Below, piece after piece: positions 47,357 through 59,142 of a stretch of 64,000 nt of DNA. Below the pieces are notes generated by a model. That model made no database searches, had not been told where the DNA came from, and worked only from the letters and a program-made list of their open reading frames with translations. The translations under genes were made by a program, and so were the position numbers. The stretch is taken from assembly GCA_030762175.1 (NCBI GenBank), contig CM060831.1, forward strand, positions 1,118,501 to 1,182,500. The letters are read 5' to 3'. Numbering within the stretch: the first letter of the stretch is position 1; each line of letters starts with the position of its first letter. The DNA comes from Metallyticus violacea (taxonomy: Eukaryota; Arthropoda; Insecta; Mantodea; Metallyticidae).

Positions 47357-47799
47357 CCTTTGTAACCATAATTTTGCATCTTAAAATCTCTGTTCATTGC
47401 AAACAATATAGAAGCATTAGAACCCTATTTTTTTAAAAAAAAAAAATATTTGTAAGTTCTCCGTAAGATATGCATTCTTTTAGGGCATCTTCACTCTCAG
47501 CTATATTAATGTTACTATAGTCCTACTGAAACATGTAATCATTTCTGTCTGCATGTTTTCTTATTATATTTTACAGAATGGTCGCAAATAGTTGTCATCA
47601 ACAATGTTGTGTGCAATATTATGTCTATCTCTTCATTGCATTAACAATTATAATATTTTTTTTTTTTCAAAATGAATACTTAAACTTAACATACCCGGTG
47701 TTACGTAAGAAAATGTTTGCTCTTAAACAGAACCACCGAAGATTGCAATAATTTACCTGCATTCCTATTAAACAATTTTAGATAAACTTAGACAAGAAG

Positions 47800-48110
47800 T
47801 AGATTTCATAGATTAGCTTTAGCTGTTTACGTATTTAATTACATTGAACTGTATTTCAATAAAATGTATTTAATCAGGTTTATGTCTTTAATTAGCTTGA
47901 TATGTAATGTACTTATTTAATAACATAAGTATGCCACACTTAAATAATTAATAAATTAATACTTTTGTATTTCCCAAATAATACCTAAAGCTGACATGTA
48001 TTTAATTATATTGAATGTATCTGATTAGGTTGAAATGCAATTAATTATATTGCCATGTATTAAGTTGAAATGCATTTAAATAGGTTCACGTCTTTTTAAT
48101 TAGGTTGACA
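47800..48110. repeat. Degenerate AT-rich minisatellite-like stretch
   Basis: Recurring variants of ATGTATTTAATTA(G)GTTGA about every 20-45 bp, for example near 47870, 47995, 48030, 48055 and 48075. Too diverged to fix a period. Confidence 0.45.
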
Positions 48111-49643
48111 TTACCATGAAAACTGAGGTATTACAAAGTTTCAATGAAATTGGTCAGTTCGTTGTGTGTGGAATCGGTTGGAATAAAGAGAGATAAAGCA
48201 AGCACAAAGCCAGAAGAATATTTTTACGTTCTAAGTGCTGAGAACTAAACTACAGAACGATATGCAATGTTGAATTTGTTATGACGTTATTATAGCTAAC
48301 ATGGGGGAGAAATACCTCGCACGGCCACACACTACTCGGTTCGATGCCCTGCGTATTACAACACATTCCAATGCTTAGACTAGAACCAGTTTAGGGAGAC
48401 TTTGCAAAATTCGGTGACTTAGAGGCTAGAGCTGTTGTAACAAAAAGAAGCGTCATCCTGCGGGAATCGAACCAAAGCCAGTAGTTGCAACAGACTGTTT
48501 GGGCCGGGACGAATCGATTTCTTTCGGCTAACAGTTGTACTGGGAAATTCACACAACAAGAAGCGTTTACTTTAGGTTTCCCACGGTTTGTGGTGCGCCG
48601 TTCAACCGTACAGTGTTTCACTTTACTTCCAGTGAAACGCTCTGGTCCAGCTTTCATTATTATTCCATGTCACTGGAATATGACGTAAGCGGGCAAAATC
48701 TCCTGCCAGAGTTTTGCAGTTATGACCTTTAAACTAAATTTTAATATTTTATGTATCGCAGTATGTATTAATGAGAATGTACTAAGTTTTAAAAACATCA
48801 TTACTTTCCCAAGGAAGCGCGCAAATTTGCAATTCGCTCAATTGTTGTTAGTGTTTATAGAAATCAATATTTTATTTATTGAGTACTAAACAAAATAAAA
48901 ATTTATAGATTCTGGCTCAACCATGAATTAAGTTGACAAATGGTAAACTATAACATCACAAATACATTTTAACGTCTTTAGTCTTCATCAATGAGGAAAA
49001 CTGTACCTCGCCCACCTATAGCACGAAGGAAAACATCGACCTTAACTCTACTTATTTGGTCAGTCATAACTACCTCAAAATACAATTGGTATAAATGGTT
49101 ACATATTAACATCACATTATATAATATTCTAATTAGATACAATTTACTTCATTTAATTCTATCTTTACTTTCTAATTTAGATAGCTCAATTTGATCTTCA
49201 TAAACATTTCGTACAATATTTTTTGCTTATCAAGCTTACCCTCCAATAATATGCTCATCTTCCATCTCCCCGCAGATGGGACAGATCTCTGGGTTAGCAT
49301 CCCTCCTATTTTCCCGCCTCAATTTCCAAACACCTATTCATCCTCCTTTCATTCTTCCTACAAATTACGACATACTTTTCCTATCTGGTCCAATTTTTTA
49401 ATATCCTTGTACGTTATCTCTTTAAACTGAGAGAATAAAATTCGCTGCCCATATCTTCCAGTCTTATTTTCACTTTCCTCCAAAATCCCCCTTTTGATAT
49501 CACCAACTCTTGCCCAGAAATTTCCTATACCATTCTTACACAACTGCTCTCTAACTTTCCCTAACCAAAACCCAACTTTCTTCTTGATATCTCCATGCAC
49601 ATTTTCACATCAGTGTCAGGTAACTCTTGAACCCGAAATATTT
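48111..49643. other. Intronic; possible old repeat at 48290-48700
   Basis: Two B-box-like GGTTCGATxCC sites (plus strand near 48340, minus strand near 48470) suggest tRNA-derived fragments, without bodies I can match. Confidence 0.35.
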
Positions 49644-49830
49644 GGTGCTGGTGATCTAGTGGTAGCCATATTTGCACCCCTAGACCCAATACCACGGGTT
49701 CAATGCCGACCAGGATCGATCGATTTTTTCAGGCGTAAAAATTCTAAGAATGGCTTCCTTCGGAAGGGAAGTAAAGTCTTGGGTCCCGTGTCCTAGATTT
49801 ACAGCACATAAAAGAGCCTCGATCCATTTC
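49644..49830 (+). mobile_element. SINE family 2, 3'-truncated
   Basis: GGTGCTGGTGATCTAGTGGT head, ACGGGTTCAATGCCGACC, then CTTCCTTCGGAAGGGAAGTA; stops soon after TTTACAGCACATAAAAGAGC. Confidence 0.78.
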
Positions 49831-51363
49831 AGGTTATATTAGAATACTCTTATGTAGTAAAATTAACAAATCAAGGTGATTAATCACTCCTATCTTTTTG
49901 CGATATTTCCCTTAATTGATTATGGTAAAGCTGCTGTAAACCGCGGAAAATACAGTATACGCTATAGAAATACTCATTTACAATAACTATAAACTAAGCT
50001 TCGCTCGACAGCTCCTTAACTTAATTCATTTTTTATCAGAAACGTTATAATTCAAAAACGTTTTCAGCTAAACATTGGATAGGAATTTAGGAGAAAAATA
50101 AATAATAGTAATGCTTCAAAATGCTTGACCGTCCTTCAGCAACCACCAATAAGCCAAAAAGTGCATTAAAATACCCACCTTTATTAACGTTGGATTTTAC
50201 ACATTTCATATCAAATACCGCAATTTTACATAATTTTGAAAAGAAAATGTGCAAGTTTATTACAATTAATGAATCAGCCAACTGCTAAACACAATTTAGC
50301 AGAGTGCTAGAGCGTCATCTAATGGATACATTGAGAACTCGAAGCACGAATATCACTACCGCGGTAGATTCAATTTTTCTTATAGCGTTGATCGAAAAAA
50401 GTAAAACATCTAAAAAATGGGAATTTCTGATAAATTCATGTGCTCTGTCTCATATTTTAGATATCGACAGTTGAAAACTCAAGGAAAGCTGTTTCGTTAC
50501 TATATTCGATTTGTATATTCCTGTCTTGTCGGTCTCTACATTCAATTGTTGAGATAAGCATGAACATTTTCGTTTTCCATCATTTAATACTCAACACTCT
50601 CAACTCTTTCTCTTTCTGCGCTAAAAGAAATGCCGTGCAACTATTAAAAACAGTAAATAATTTTAGAATAAAAAAATATTAAGCAAATTTTACGTTATGG
50701 TCAAACTTAATGTGAATAATAAATGTGCCTATTAATATCGAAAAATTTAGCCTCGATAATGGACAAACAGAAACAGCAACAACAATCGACATGACATTAC
50801 CGTCACATTTTTCTGTTATGATTAATCTACTATCTTGAGTAGTTGAGCTGATTATTAAAATGGAAGCAACATTTTACCTAAGTACATTTCATGTTACGAA
50901 CTATACCTATTTATTTATTTAAAAATGCATATGTTAAGAGAAAGATTAATATAACTTATTTACCCTGGCAAGTCGTGGTCTGTTAAGACCATGGAGTCTT
51001 CTTTTCACCCAAACAGGAAAAAAAAAAAGTTATATAGCTAATTAAAATGGCAAATTAAACACAACACACATATATATGTTGCATGTAAATATTACATACG
51101 TTTAATGTTAGAACGTTGATAGGTAGTGTTACCATTCCATTGTTGTTCAATAATTTTTCTCCAACACAAGGGGGGAAGAAGAGAAGAAGCGAGAGGTGAA
51201 TCCTTGAGTTGATGACAATTTAAATTGCTTCATTGCCCGACAATCTGCGACTTCAGGAGGAATGGAGTTCTAGATTCTGGGAACTGACTCGCTGAGTGGG
51301 GTTCAGTGGCGAGGGATAAACATTTAAAGTCTTATTTCGGGCTCAAGGTAGGGACAGTATACG
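49831..51363. other. Intronic, nothing recognised
   Basis: AT-rich, no coding or repeat signal shared with the window. Confidence 0.5.
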
Positions 51364-51373
51364 AAGCGAGAGG

Positions 51374-51652
51374 AATGAATGAACAGTGTTTAACGCCCGT
51401 TTTTGCTACAGAGGCATCACAGGTGATGGACACTGATGATACATGAAATATATTGGGAAAGGGTTTATTTTTATGGAAGGAATCGTTCCAGGCCTAAGTT
51501 TAGGGTACCTCCCCGGCATTTGCCATTTATGAGGACTGAGGAAAACCTGGAAAAAACCTCAGTCAGGAAGGACGGTCCTGACGGTATTCGAATCCAGACC
51601 TCCCGCTCACGAGTCCGAGACTTCACGATCTCGGCCACCCGTCGCGGTTAAA
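51374..51652 (-). mobile_element. SINE family 1, complete copy with target duplication
   Basis: Minus-strand head CCGCGACGGGTGGCCGAGAT with B box GATTCGAATACC; tail ends in ATTCATTC. The direct repeat AAGCGAGAGG flanks it at 51364-51373 and 51653-51662. Confidence 0.93.
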
Positions 51653-51943
51653 AAGCGAGAGGCGATATACTGAGGGGTGGAGGTACGGAGGATGGGGTGT
51701 AAGGTGCTGGGTTCTTTTAGAAGTAGCAATGATAGCGTTTCATTGGGGAGTCACATGATCAAATTTACGAGTGATGAAGATCTTCCCGGGATTCAAATTA
51801 GAGTACAAGACATCGCAGTAGTTCGAAATATAGCAATTTCAAGTGTGACTCTTTCTCAGTGTTTTATCTTTACCTTATTTTATTATTAGTGTTAATTTTT
51901 TACATTGTTAATAGTGTTTCTTTATTTTATTTTTCATTAACAG

Positions 51944-51980
<37 letters not shown>
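51944..51980. repeat. (TA)n microsatellite
   Basis: About 18 TA units. Confidence 0.96.
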
Positions 51981-51983
<3 letters not shown>

Positions 51984-53199
51984 ACTAGAAAGTAAAAAAC
52001 CAATAAAAGTACATTTAAAATAGATAAGTGCATAAGTAGCCAGAGATTTTCTCTTGCCCATTTTCATATTAAATTTATGTATCCCCTGTCAAATTTAAAC
52101 ATGCCACCTTACTCCTTTTCAACCTCACCGAGTTTTCGCAGAGAATGTGCGATCTCCTACACTCTGTAGCTTCACATTCTGCAATTTTCCTTTTTACCCA
52201 GATAGGACATATTCTTTTCTCTGTGTTATCCGCCATCTGGTGAGACGCAGCCCGGCCAATTACATTTATATATACTTCCCTCTCCCATGCACCCAGTTCT
52301 GATTGTATTCCAGTTACACTTTGTTAGAACACTCGGCTTCCGCTGCCAAACTGTAAATATCCACTAATCTCCTAACTTTCTTCAATCTCCAACTCCATCT
52401 CCCACACCTACCCAATTCCTATTCTTTCCAAATCCCTTATGGTATATGCCCACTTTCCAGGTTTTTCAATTGTTCCTGACAGCAACTGTAAATTTCTTTT
52501 CAGAAAATTAATCTGAATTTGTTGTAGATTTTCTAAGAAGCTTGCAGTCATGGCGTTATTCTTTTGCAAACCAAGTGGTTGTTGAAAGCATCATCCTTCT
52601 GGTTGGGAGACTAGTACACGCACTATAATCTTCAGACACTACTGTACCATCAGACTATCAACTTTTCCTCGATTCCGAAACTGCACTGGATACGGTTTTT
52701 GCTTCCTACCCTAAGAAGCTCTATCACATGGATTTCATACTCTTCCATCACGTTGACAATGTCCTAAATAGCGATGTTTATATATTTAATGCTAAATACA
52801 TAATATTTTAATGTGTGGTTCGAAGTCGACAGAGCTTTTTGGTCATCTTATACTTCAATGTTGTAATATACAGTATGCGGCAAAACAAACGACACTGAAA
52901 CTGTCGATCATTTGAGTACAAGTTCCAATAGCAATTAAGTATTTATTTATTGCACACAATAGTTTAACACATTATGAATTCAGTTTTACTTGATTTCTGC
53001 AATTATGGTTCTTGTTTATCATGGAACTTTGTTTCCGGCCATTCAGAGTAGGTCCGAATGCACCGAGTTTGCTTCACGTTAAGAAGAGATTTAATAACAA
53101 AACAGATGTCAACGAAACGGGACAACAGGTCGCTCAGGAACCGTCACCACAAGCGAGAATCAGGGACTACTTCTCCAACAGGTGTTAGGAGTCGCCAAA
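51981..53199. other. Intronic, nothing recognised
   Basis: 52.05-52.75 kb is pyrimidine-rich on the plus strand; no gene recognised. Confidence 0.45.
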
Positions 53200-53775
53200 G
53201 CGTAGTCTACAACGAGCACAGTGAAGCGATAGGATGTTTACAGAACTGGTGGATTTGGATGCCGGATTCAAGTTGCTCAGCGTCTAACAGGAGCGAGCCC
53301 GAGTGTTGTCTGTGACGTATGAGGCGAGGATCCACATTTCTTCTGCTACATCAACAAACAACTTGTCTGTTAGGGTGTCAACGGCCTTATAATATACAGA
53401 AACCACCGCACAGTGTGCGGGTGTCCGTTCATGTAATATTGGTTTCTTATTTCGTCGAAATGCTGCAAACATAAACCAGGAGTGCTACAGACCTCGTGCG
53501 GGATTTGAGACTTTTTTGTCAAGTGAGAAACTTGCCCGTCCAACGACATTGGATGCAGCAACAGTCCACACCGCCCTTCTGCAACGGCACTTTGCAGATC
53601 GCCTGATTTCTCGAGGAACTCCATTCCCGTGTTCGGCCTGCTTCCCGAATAGCACGGCTCCTGTTACCTATTTATGAGGCACGTTGAACGAATCAGCTTT
53701 TAAGACAGCTGACTCACCTACAAATATTCCAGCAAGAATATAACACATAATACGTTTGCTCCATCTTTTGGGAAA
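53200..53775 (+). mobile_element. Tc1/mariner-like (DUF4817-type) transposase relic
   Basis: Plus strand: GGFGCRIQVAQRLTGASPSV (HTH-like), later ATVHTALLQRHFADRLISRG, TPFPCSACFPNSTAPVTYL and GTLNESAF, which line up with the H-T-A...F-x-x-R-x-I-S-R-x-x-x-x-x-W-P-x-R-S-P-D-L-T-P-x-x-Y-x-L-W-G block. First catalytic region missing. Confidence 0.55.
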
Positions 53776-53869
53776 TTTAAGGCATACTGATAATGGACTG
53801 GCTTCCGTGAACAATGTATACTGAGCTACTTACACGGTTTAGAGCAGGATTCAGTACGGCGAAAGGGCA

Positions 53870-54060
53870 AGTGGCCGACTGGAGTGTTTATCTAACATGA
53901 CGATGTGCAGCCCCACACCAGCAACACTACATTAGGGTTCATTGTTGTGCCGCACTCACCATATTCCCGGATCCATTCCGTCTTTGTTTTATTTGACATC
54001 ATGAAGGACTTGCTTCAAAGTAAAATTTTCAGGAAGCTGTGCCCAAACGGTATCTCGAAG
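53870..54060 (+). mobile_element. mariner transposase fragment
   Basis: Plus strand HDDVQPHTSNTTLGFIVVPH and SPYSRIHSVFVLFDIMKDLL correspond to HDNAxPHTA...VVPHPPYSPDLxxxDFFLFP. The third Asp is replaced. Directly downstream of, but different from, the relic at 53.2-53.8 kb. Confidence 0.55.
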
Positions 54061-54714
54061 TCATGTCAGGACGATGACTATTGAGAGATGGCATTGCATA
54101 ATAAACGGTGCAAAAAGAAAACTTATTGTAACCATTTGCAAATGTCCCTCATGCCTTTACAGCTACAATGTGCGAGAAAAGTTGTCTGCTCGTTAACGAC
54201 AATTAAAGAATGTAAGATCTGTTTGTCAAGTGACACTTCACTATCTGGAGATTTCTCAGCTTAAAAGGGACACTTTTTGTTCATGTTTATAGTTAAAATA
54301 TAACGGAGAAAATGTATTTACTAGAACTGAGTCACTGAATGTTTGTCAATGTTTGACGGAAAGATAAAAAGTGAGTACTAACAGCACAATAAATAGGTTT
54401 CGATAAAAACTGTGTGCATACAGGGCACTGTTTACAAACAAACTTTATTTTGCTGATATTGGTTCCAGACTGTCTGAATACTAGAAAGCCTGTTTCCTCA
54501 CGCAGAGCCACTAAGATTCACAGGAATATAAAAAAGTATATTACCCTTCAGACAGCAAAATTTGAAAATTTGAAGCTCTTTCCCCAACATATTGTGATAT
54601 ATTGCCATATCAAAGGGCGTTTGTTGCAGTTATGCAGATGTTAACATTTATAGAACAGAGTGGGATGATAGTATCATTTTCAAACCAATCAAATTTTATT
54701 TTATTTCATGGATC

Positions 54715-55025
54715 ATCTTCCAAGCTTTACTGGTTGAGTTTAAACTCTGTGATCCACTTGGAAACAGTTGAAAATGATGATGCAGGCTCCCCTGGAGGTT
54801 TGTCATATTTGTATGAATTTCTGTTACAGTCATACCACTCTTTACCAAGTACATTATAACCACGTGATGTTTCATATTTGCCATATATCCCAAATACACT
54901 GCAATAAACAGCTATAGTTACAATTCTTGACCAATCTGTGTATTATTGCACAAATGTTTCTATGGAAGATGGCAGATTTTATAACTGCTGCCGATATCTG
55001 TGGGTAATTCTTAAAACTTATTAAA
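54715..55025 (-). mobile_element. mariner family m1, copy 4, 5' part only
   Basis: Minus strand: leader with AAACATTTGTGCAATAATAC and GTTTATTGCAGTGTATTTGG, then MANMKHHVVIMYLVKSGMTV and TEIHTNMTNLQG. Nothing of the catalytic domain remains. Confidence 0.7.
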
Positions 55026-55366
55026 TAATCATCGTACCAAGCTTAGCTACTGCATCAACTGTGCAGTGTCATTAAGGAATCAAGAAGTTCTTTTGCTACA
55101 CCATTACAGGAGATGAATCACTGACCTCGGCCCCAGTAACTATTACCTGTTATGAATTATGAGTTGAAGATAGCAGTTTTCCAGCACTATATTTTTAGGG
55201 GATTGGAGTCTGAGAAATAAATTTATTCAAGTGAAGTAAAGAATGGTACCTTATCTATATAGGCTGGAAAATTATGGCCACATCTTGTATTTAACTATGA
55301 CATCTTTCTTATGACTTTTCTTTCCTTGCACATTCTACGCAACACATTTTTAACATGTGCACTACC

Positions 55367-55423
55367 GCCTGTGGTGCCTTAGCAGTAAAAAGGGCCATTA
55401 GACACTATAAAAAAAAAAAAAAA
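55367..55423 (+). mobile_element. SINE family 1, 3'-end fragment
   Basis: ACCGCCTGTGGTGCCTTAGC, AGTAAAAAGGGCCATTAGAC and a poly(A) run match the last 55 bp of the family. Confidence 0.6.
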
Positions 55424-56658
55424 GTGCACCAATACCCTACACAAACAACAGATCTGGATTTGATACAAGATGTCAAGAAATGTGTTAAAATTAACAACTT
55501 TGAAAATTATGAATACAGATTCCCAATTTAAAATTTACACTAAATTTTTACCAATGGCCCCTATTATCTACAAAAAGCCCACTTTTTTCACTTTATAAAT
55601 CCTTAAGTTACAGTAGTGAAAAATGTATTGCATCATTACCCTTCACATTTGAAATTATGGCTCTGACTATGATTTGTTTAAAGCCAAAGTGTCTACTGTT
55701 GCTTGTGTAATTCTCGTCTCCACTGTTGCACATATTTCTAACAATACAACACTCTTTTTTGTAATTTTCTCAGTTTACATTGCAGAAATACAATGTAAAC
55801 TCATTTTTAATTCAGACACTGTGGTGACAAGATGGAAAAAGGAATAGAATTAAATGCAATTCCTCAGCATTATTATTTCTGATTTCACCATTGGTCTAAG
55901 CACTACAGACAGCCTCTAGAATAGTTTTCAAGATGACCCTGCCTTCTGTTACAGAGATTTTATTAATAATGGTATTAAATTGGAATAAGGTAGTGCTGAT
56001 GCAATTACGAGGTAAAATCATTCTTTAGAAAAAATGAGTCAAGGTGCTAGATTGGCCTGGAAATGAATACAGAATTGTTAGGAGGTTATGGGGAATGCTA
56101 TTGTAAGAAACAAGCCAATCAATAAAAGAGAATTCCAGGAGACAATTGTTTACCTGTACTGACTCTGAAATAGATTAATAATTTGACTTTTCCAATGCTC
56201 AAATTATGCAGGCAGTGATTAAAGCATTTGGTGGACCAACAAAGTACTAATGAAAACAATGCAGCTGGATTTTCTAAAAGTCAAATTTATATTTATTAAT
56301 ACACCATGTTTCATTGTAACCTCATTATATACTGAATATTTTAAAATAATTACTAAGCAAAATATATTCACAATTGAACTTTACTTTTTCTGTATATATT
56401 TAATTTCCATTTTAATAAACAAGTAAATTAATAAAAAATAAAATAACAATAATTTCTTTACACATTTATGGAACAATATGCATGAAATAAAAACAATTAA
56501 ACAAAAAATTCAAAGATTACAATGAAAACATTAAAGAGTTAAGGGTGATCCAATACATTTTTCAACCAGTGATAATATATTATCAGTTTAAAGAAAAACT
56601 GAAGCTATCTCTAAACATTCCAAAATATTTTACATTGAATATGACAAATTATTGTTAC
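55424..56658. other. Intronic, nothing recognised
   Basis: AT-rich with few CG dinucleotides by eye. Confidence 0.45.
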
Positions 56659-56671
56659 AAAATCACTTCCT

Positions 56672-56963
56672 ACCGCCACGGGTAGCCGAGGTCGTTAAGG
56701 CACGGACTCGTGAGCGGGAGGTATGCGGTTCGAATCCCGCCAGGACCGTCCTCCCTGACTGGGGTTTTTTCCAGGTTTTCCTCAGTCTTCATAACTGGCA
56801 AATGCCGGGGAGGTACCTAAACTTAGGCCTGGAACGCTTCCTTCCTTAAAAAAAAATATCCTTTCCCAATTTATCATTTCATCTCATGTATCATCAGTGT
56901 CCACCGCCTGTGGTGCCTCAGTAGTGAAAACGGGCATTAAACACTACTCAAAAAAAAAAAACA
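56672..56963 (+). mobile_element. SINE family 1, near-intact copy
   Basis: ACCGCCACGGGTAGCCGAGG head, GGTTCGAATCCCGCC B box, full body, ACACTACTC then poly(A). Flanked by AAAATCACTTCC (56659-56670) and AAAATCACTCCC (56964-56974 region). One of the least decayed copies here. Confidence 0.93.
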
Positions 56964-56974
56964 AAAATCACTCC

Positions 56975-58639
56975 CACTGGGAAGCGCCCAGTGGGACCAA
57001 GCTGAAGATGGAGGTATCGCCTTTGAAACATGTCCAAGTAAGTGGAACAAAATTAGTGAAATTTGAATGATTTTGTAACAATAATTTGTCATATTATAAT
57101 ATATTTCACTGTGAAAATCCCCGGGGAAAAAAAAAAAAAAAAAAAAAGCTATTTTCAACCATCAGCAAATTTTACCTAAAAACCAAAGTCAAGCAAGATG
57201 GCTCAGGTGGCACTGCTTGGTATTTACTAGGGTCCAAGTCTCTTCCTAACCTTGAGTTTATCCCCTGATCACTTAGGCAAATGTTCCATTCTTCCATTTT
57301 ACTCCATAGATCGTAGTGCAGGCTACATCAGATGATGCAGTACTAGGCTTTGCTCACTCAGGCATCTGGTATGGAAGCAGCCCTTCTGAGGGACTTGAAC
57401 TCCTTGGAAAAGGGTTCAATCGGGAACCTGCATTTATGCTTGCTGCCTCAGCCCTGGCCACCTTTGTATCCCTTGCCTCACCCCTTACTCAATCCATTCC
57501 AAATAAACTTATAATTTTACGGTTTTAAATGAATATCTTCCAAAAGGGGGAGTTAAATTTATACAAAAACCTTTGGCAAATTGCACAATATATAAAGGAG
57601 CCAACTGTTAAGGGCTAGAGGGCCCTGGATTCCCTGCCCCCAAAGTTTATGCAATAAGGGCCGAGCTCCCTCAATATTTCCAAAGGTTGATAATATTGTC
57701 ATGTTACTAATTATCTGCCCATTTCCTAAAAACCAAATATATTCAATTTAAAGAGCACTGGCATATTGTTTAAACTAATTAGTAGTTAAATAACATGACA
57801 TTAGGGGGTATAGTCAGAGTCTAATCACTTTTAATTTAGCACATCTTTGTTCTAAATCAAATTAATGTTTCTTTCATGTTAAAAATTAGTTTATGATTCC
57901 TGATTTACATCTTTAACCAATAATATGCCTCTAATCCATAGATCTGGATCATCCCTTCAGCTGTTTGTCTCACAAAGAAAAGAGGAAGGGATATCACTTA
58001 ACTTTTAAAGAGGATAACAGGATCTTGTCACACATGCACTTAGCATCCCTTTTCAATTCTAAAGCCCCTCCCAGGCATATTGCTATGCCTACCATGTTAA
58101 CAACATATAATATTATAATATTCTAATATTAAAGTGAATAAACCAATACATAATTTTATTTCAATTTACCACACATCATAAACTGTTATTTTATTTTAAT
58201 GGATAAAACCATTAATATCCAGCTATAACAGTAAACATTTGCAAACTTTGTGTTTTGGTTGACATGTACATTTACAAATCTCACAGATGTGATTGGGCCT
58301 CACCATTGTTACAGAAGTTAGCACTTGCAGATTCATGCAATTAAAAGATTAACTCCCAATTTCATAATATAATTATGACAATTTTAGAGAAATGTAAAAA
58401 AATATAACATAGGAATGTCTCGGCAAAACACTAAATTTAATTTTCTGCTGGAAAAGTGCATTTGAGCATTTTGATTAATTACAAATGGTGGTTGTCGAAT
58501 AAAGCACTTCTCTCACGAGGTGAGCTATTTATCTTGCTTCATCAGTCAGGATATGTTTCAAAAACCTATATGTCCTGATTAATCTCCAGTAACTGAAGTC
58601 AGAATAGTATGTGTGTAACTGGGTATAATGTTTAGCGCA
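56975..58639. other. Intronic; possible old SINE-like stretch at 57190-57530
   Basis: GATGGCTCAGGTGGCACTGC and GGGTCCAAGTCTCTTCC at tRNA-like spacing precede a GC-richer 300-bp stretch with an open frame (FAHSGIWYGSSPSEGLELLG). Rest is AT-rich and unrecognised. Confidence 0.3.
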
Positions 58640-59142
58640 TTCACTTCCACTCCTCTTCCACTTACAGGTGCTCAGAATGATCATACACATGTTGTGTACA
58701 ACATTTTATGCAATATTAGCATTGAAATATTTTAAAAAAAGTATTAAAATTTGCAAAATGTGATGTTATGATGTAGTAGACATGACATTATGTTGCATGG
58801 TTTCTTAGTGTTCGTTTCTATGACGATGTTGTTATTTTTTGTTTTTTTTTATTTTAAAGAATTCAAATGGAAATGGATGCTGATTCCACAATGTTTGATA
58901 TTGAAAATATGGATATTATTCCAGCAGAAATTATAAAGGAAGCTGAGACTAGCTGACGGTTTGTTAATTCCTCAAAAATCAAAAAGCGTATAGGAAAAGG
59001 AATATGAAATAGAGAAAAGAGAAACGCACTAGTTCAACTAATGAAAAAATCTTGTTTGCACATTTTTTAGAGCCGGTAAATATATCATTTCAATATTAAT
59101 TCAATTTGGAATTAAACACAGTGAAACACACACTAATAATCT

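Noticed and set aside
57316..57528. Open frame after an acceptor-like AG, candidate host exon
   Set aside because: No donor, no family resemblance, and tRNA-like boxes upstream suggest an old SINE.
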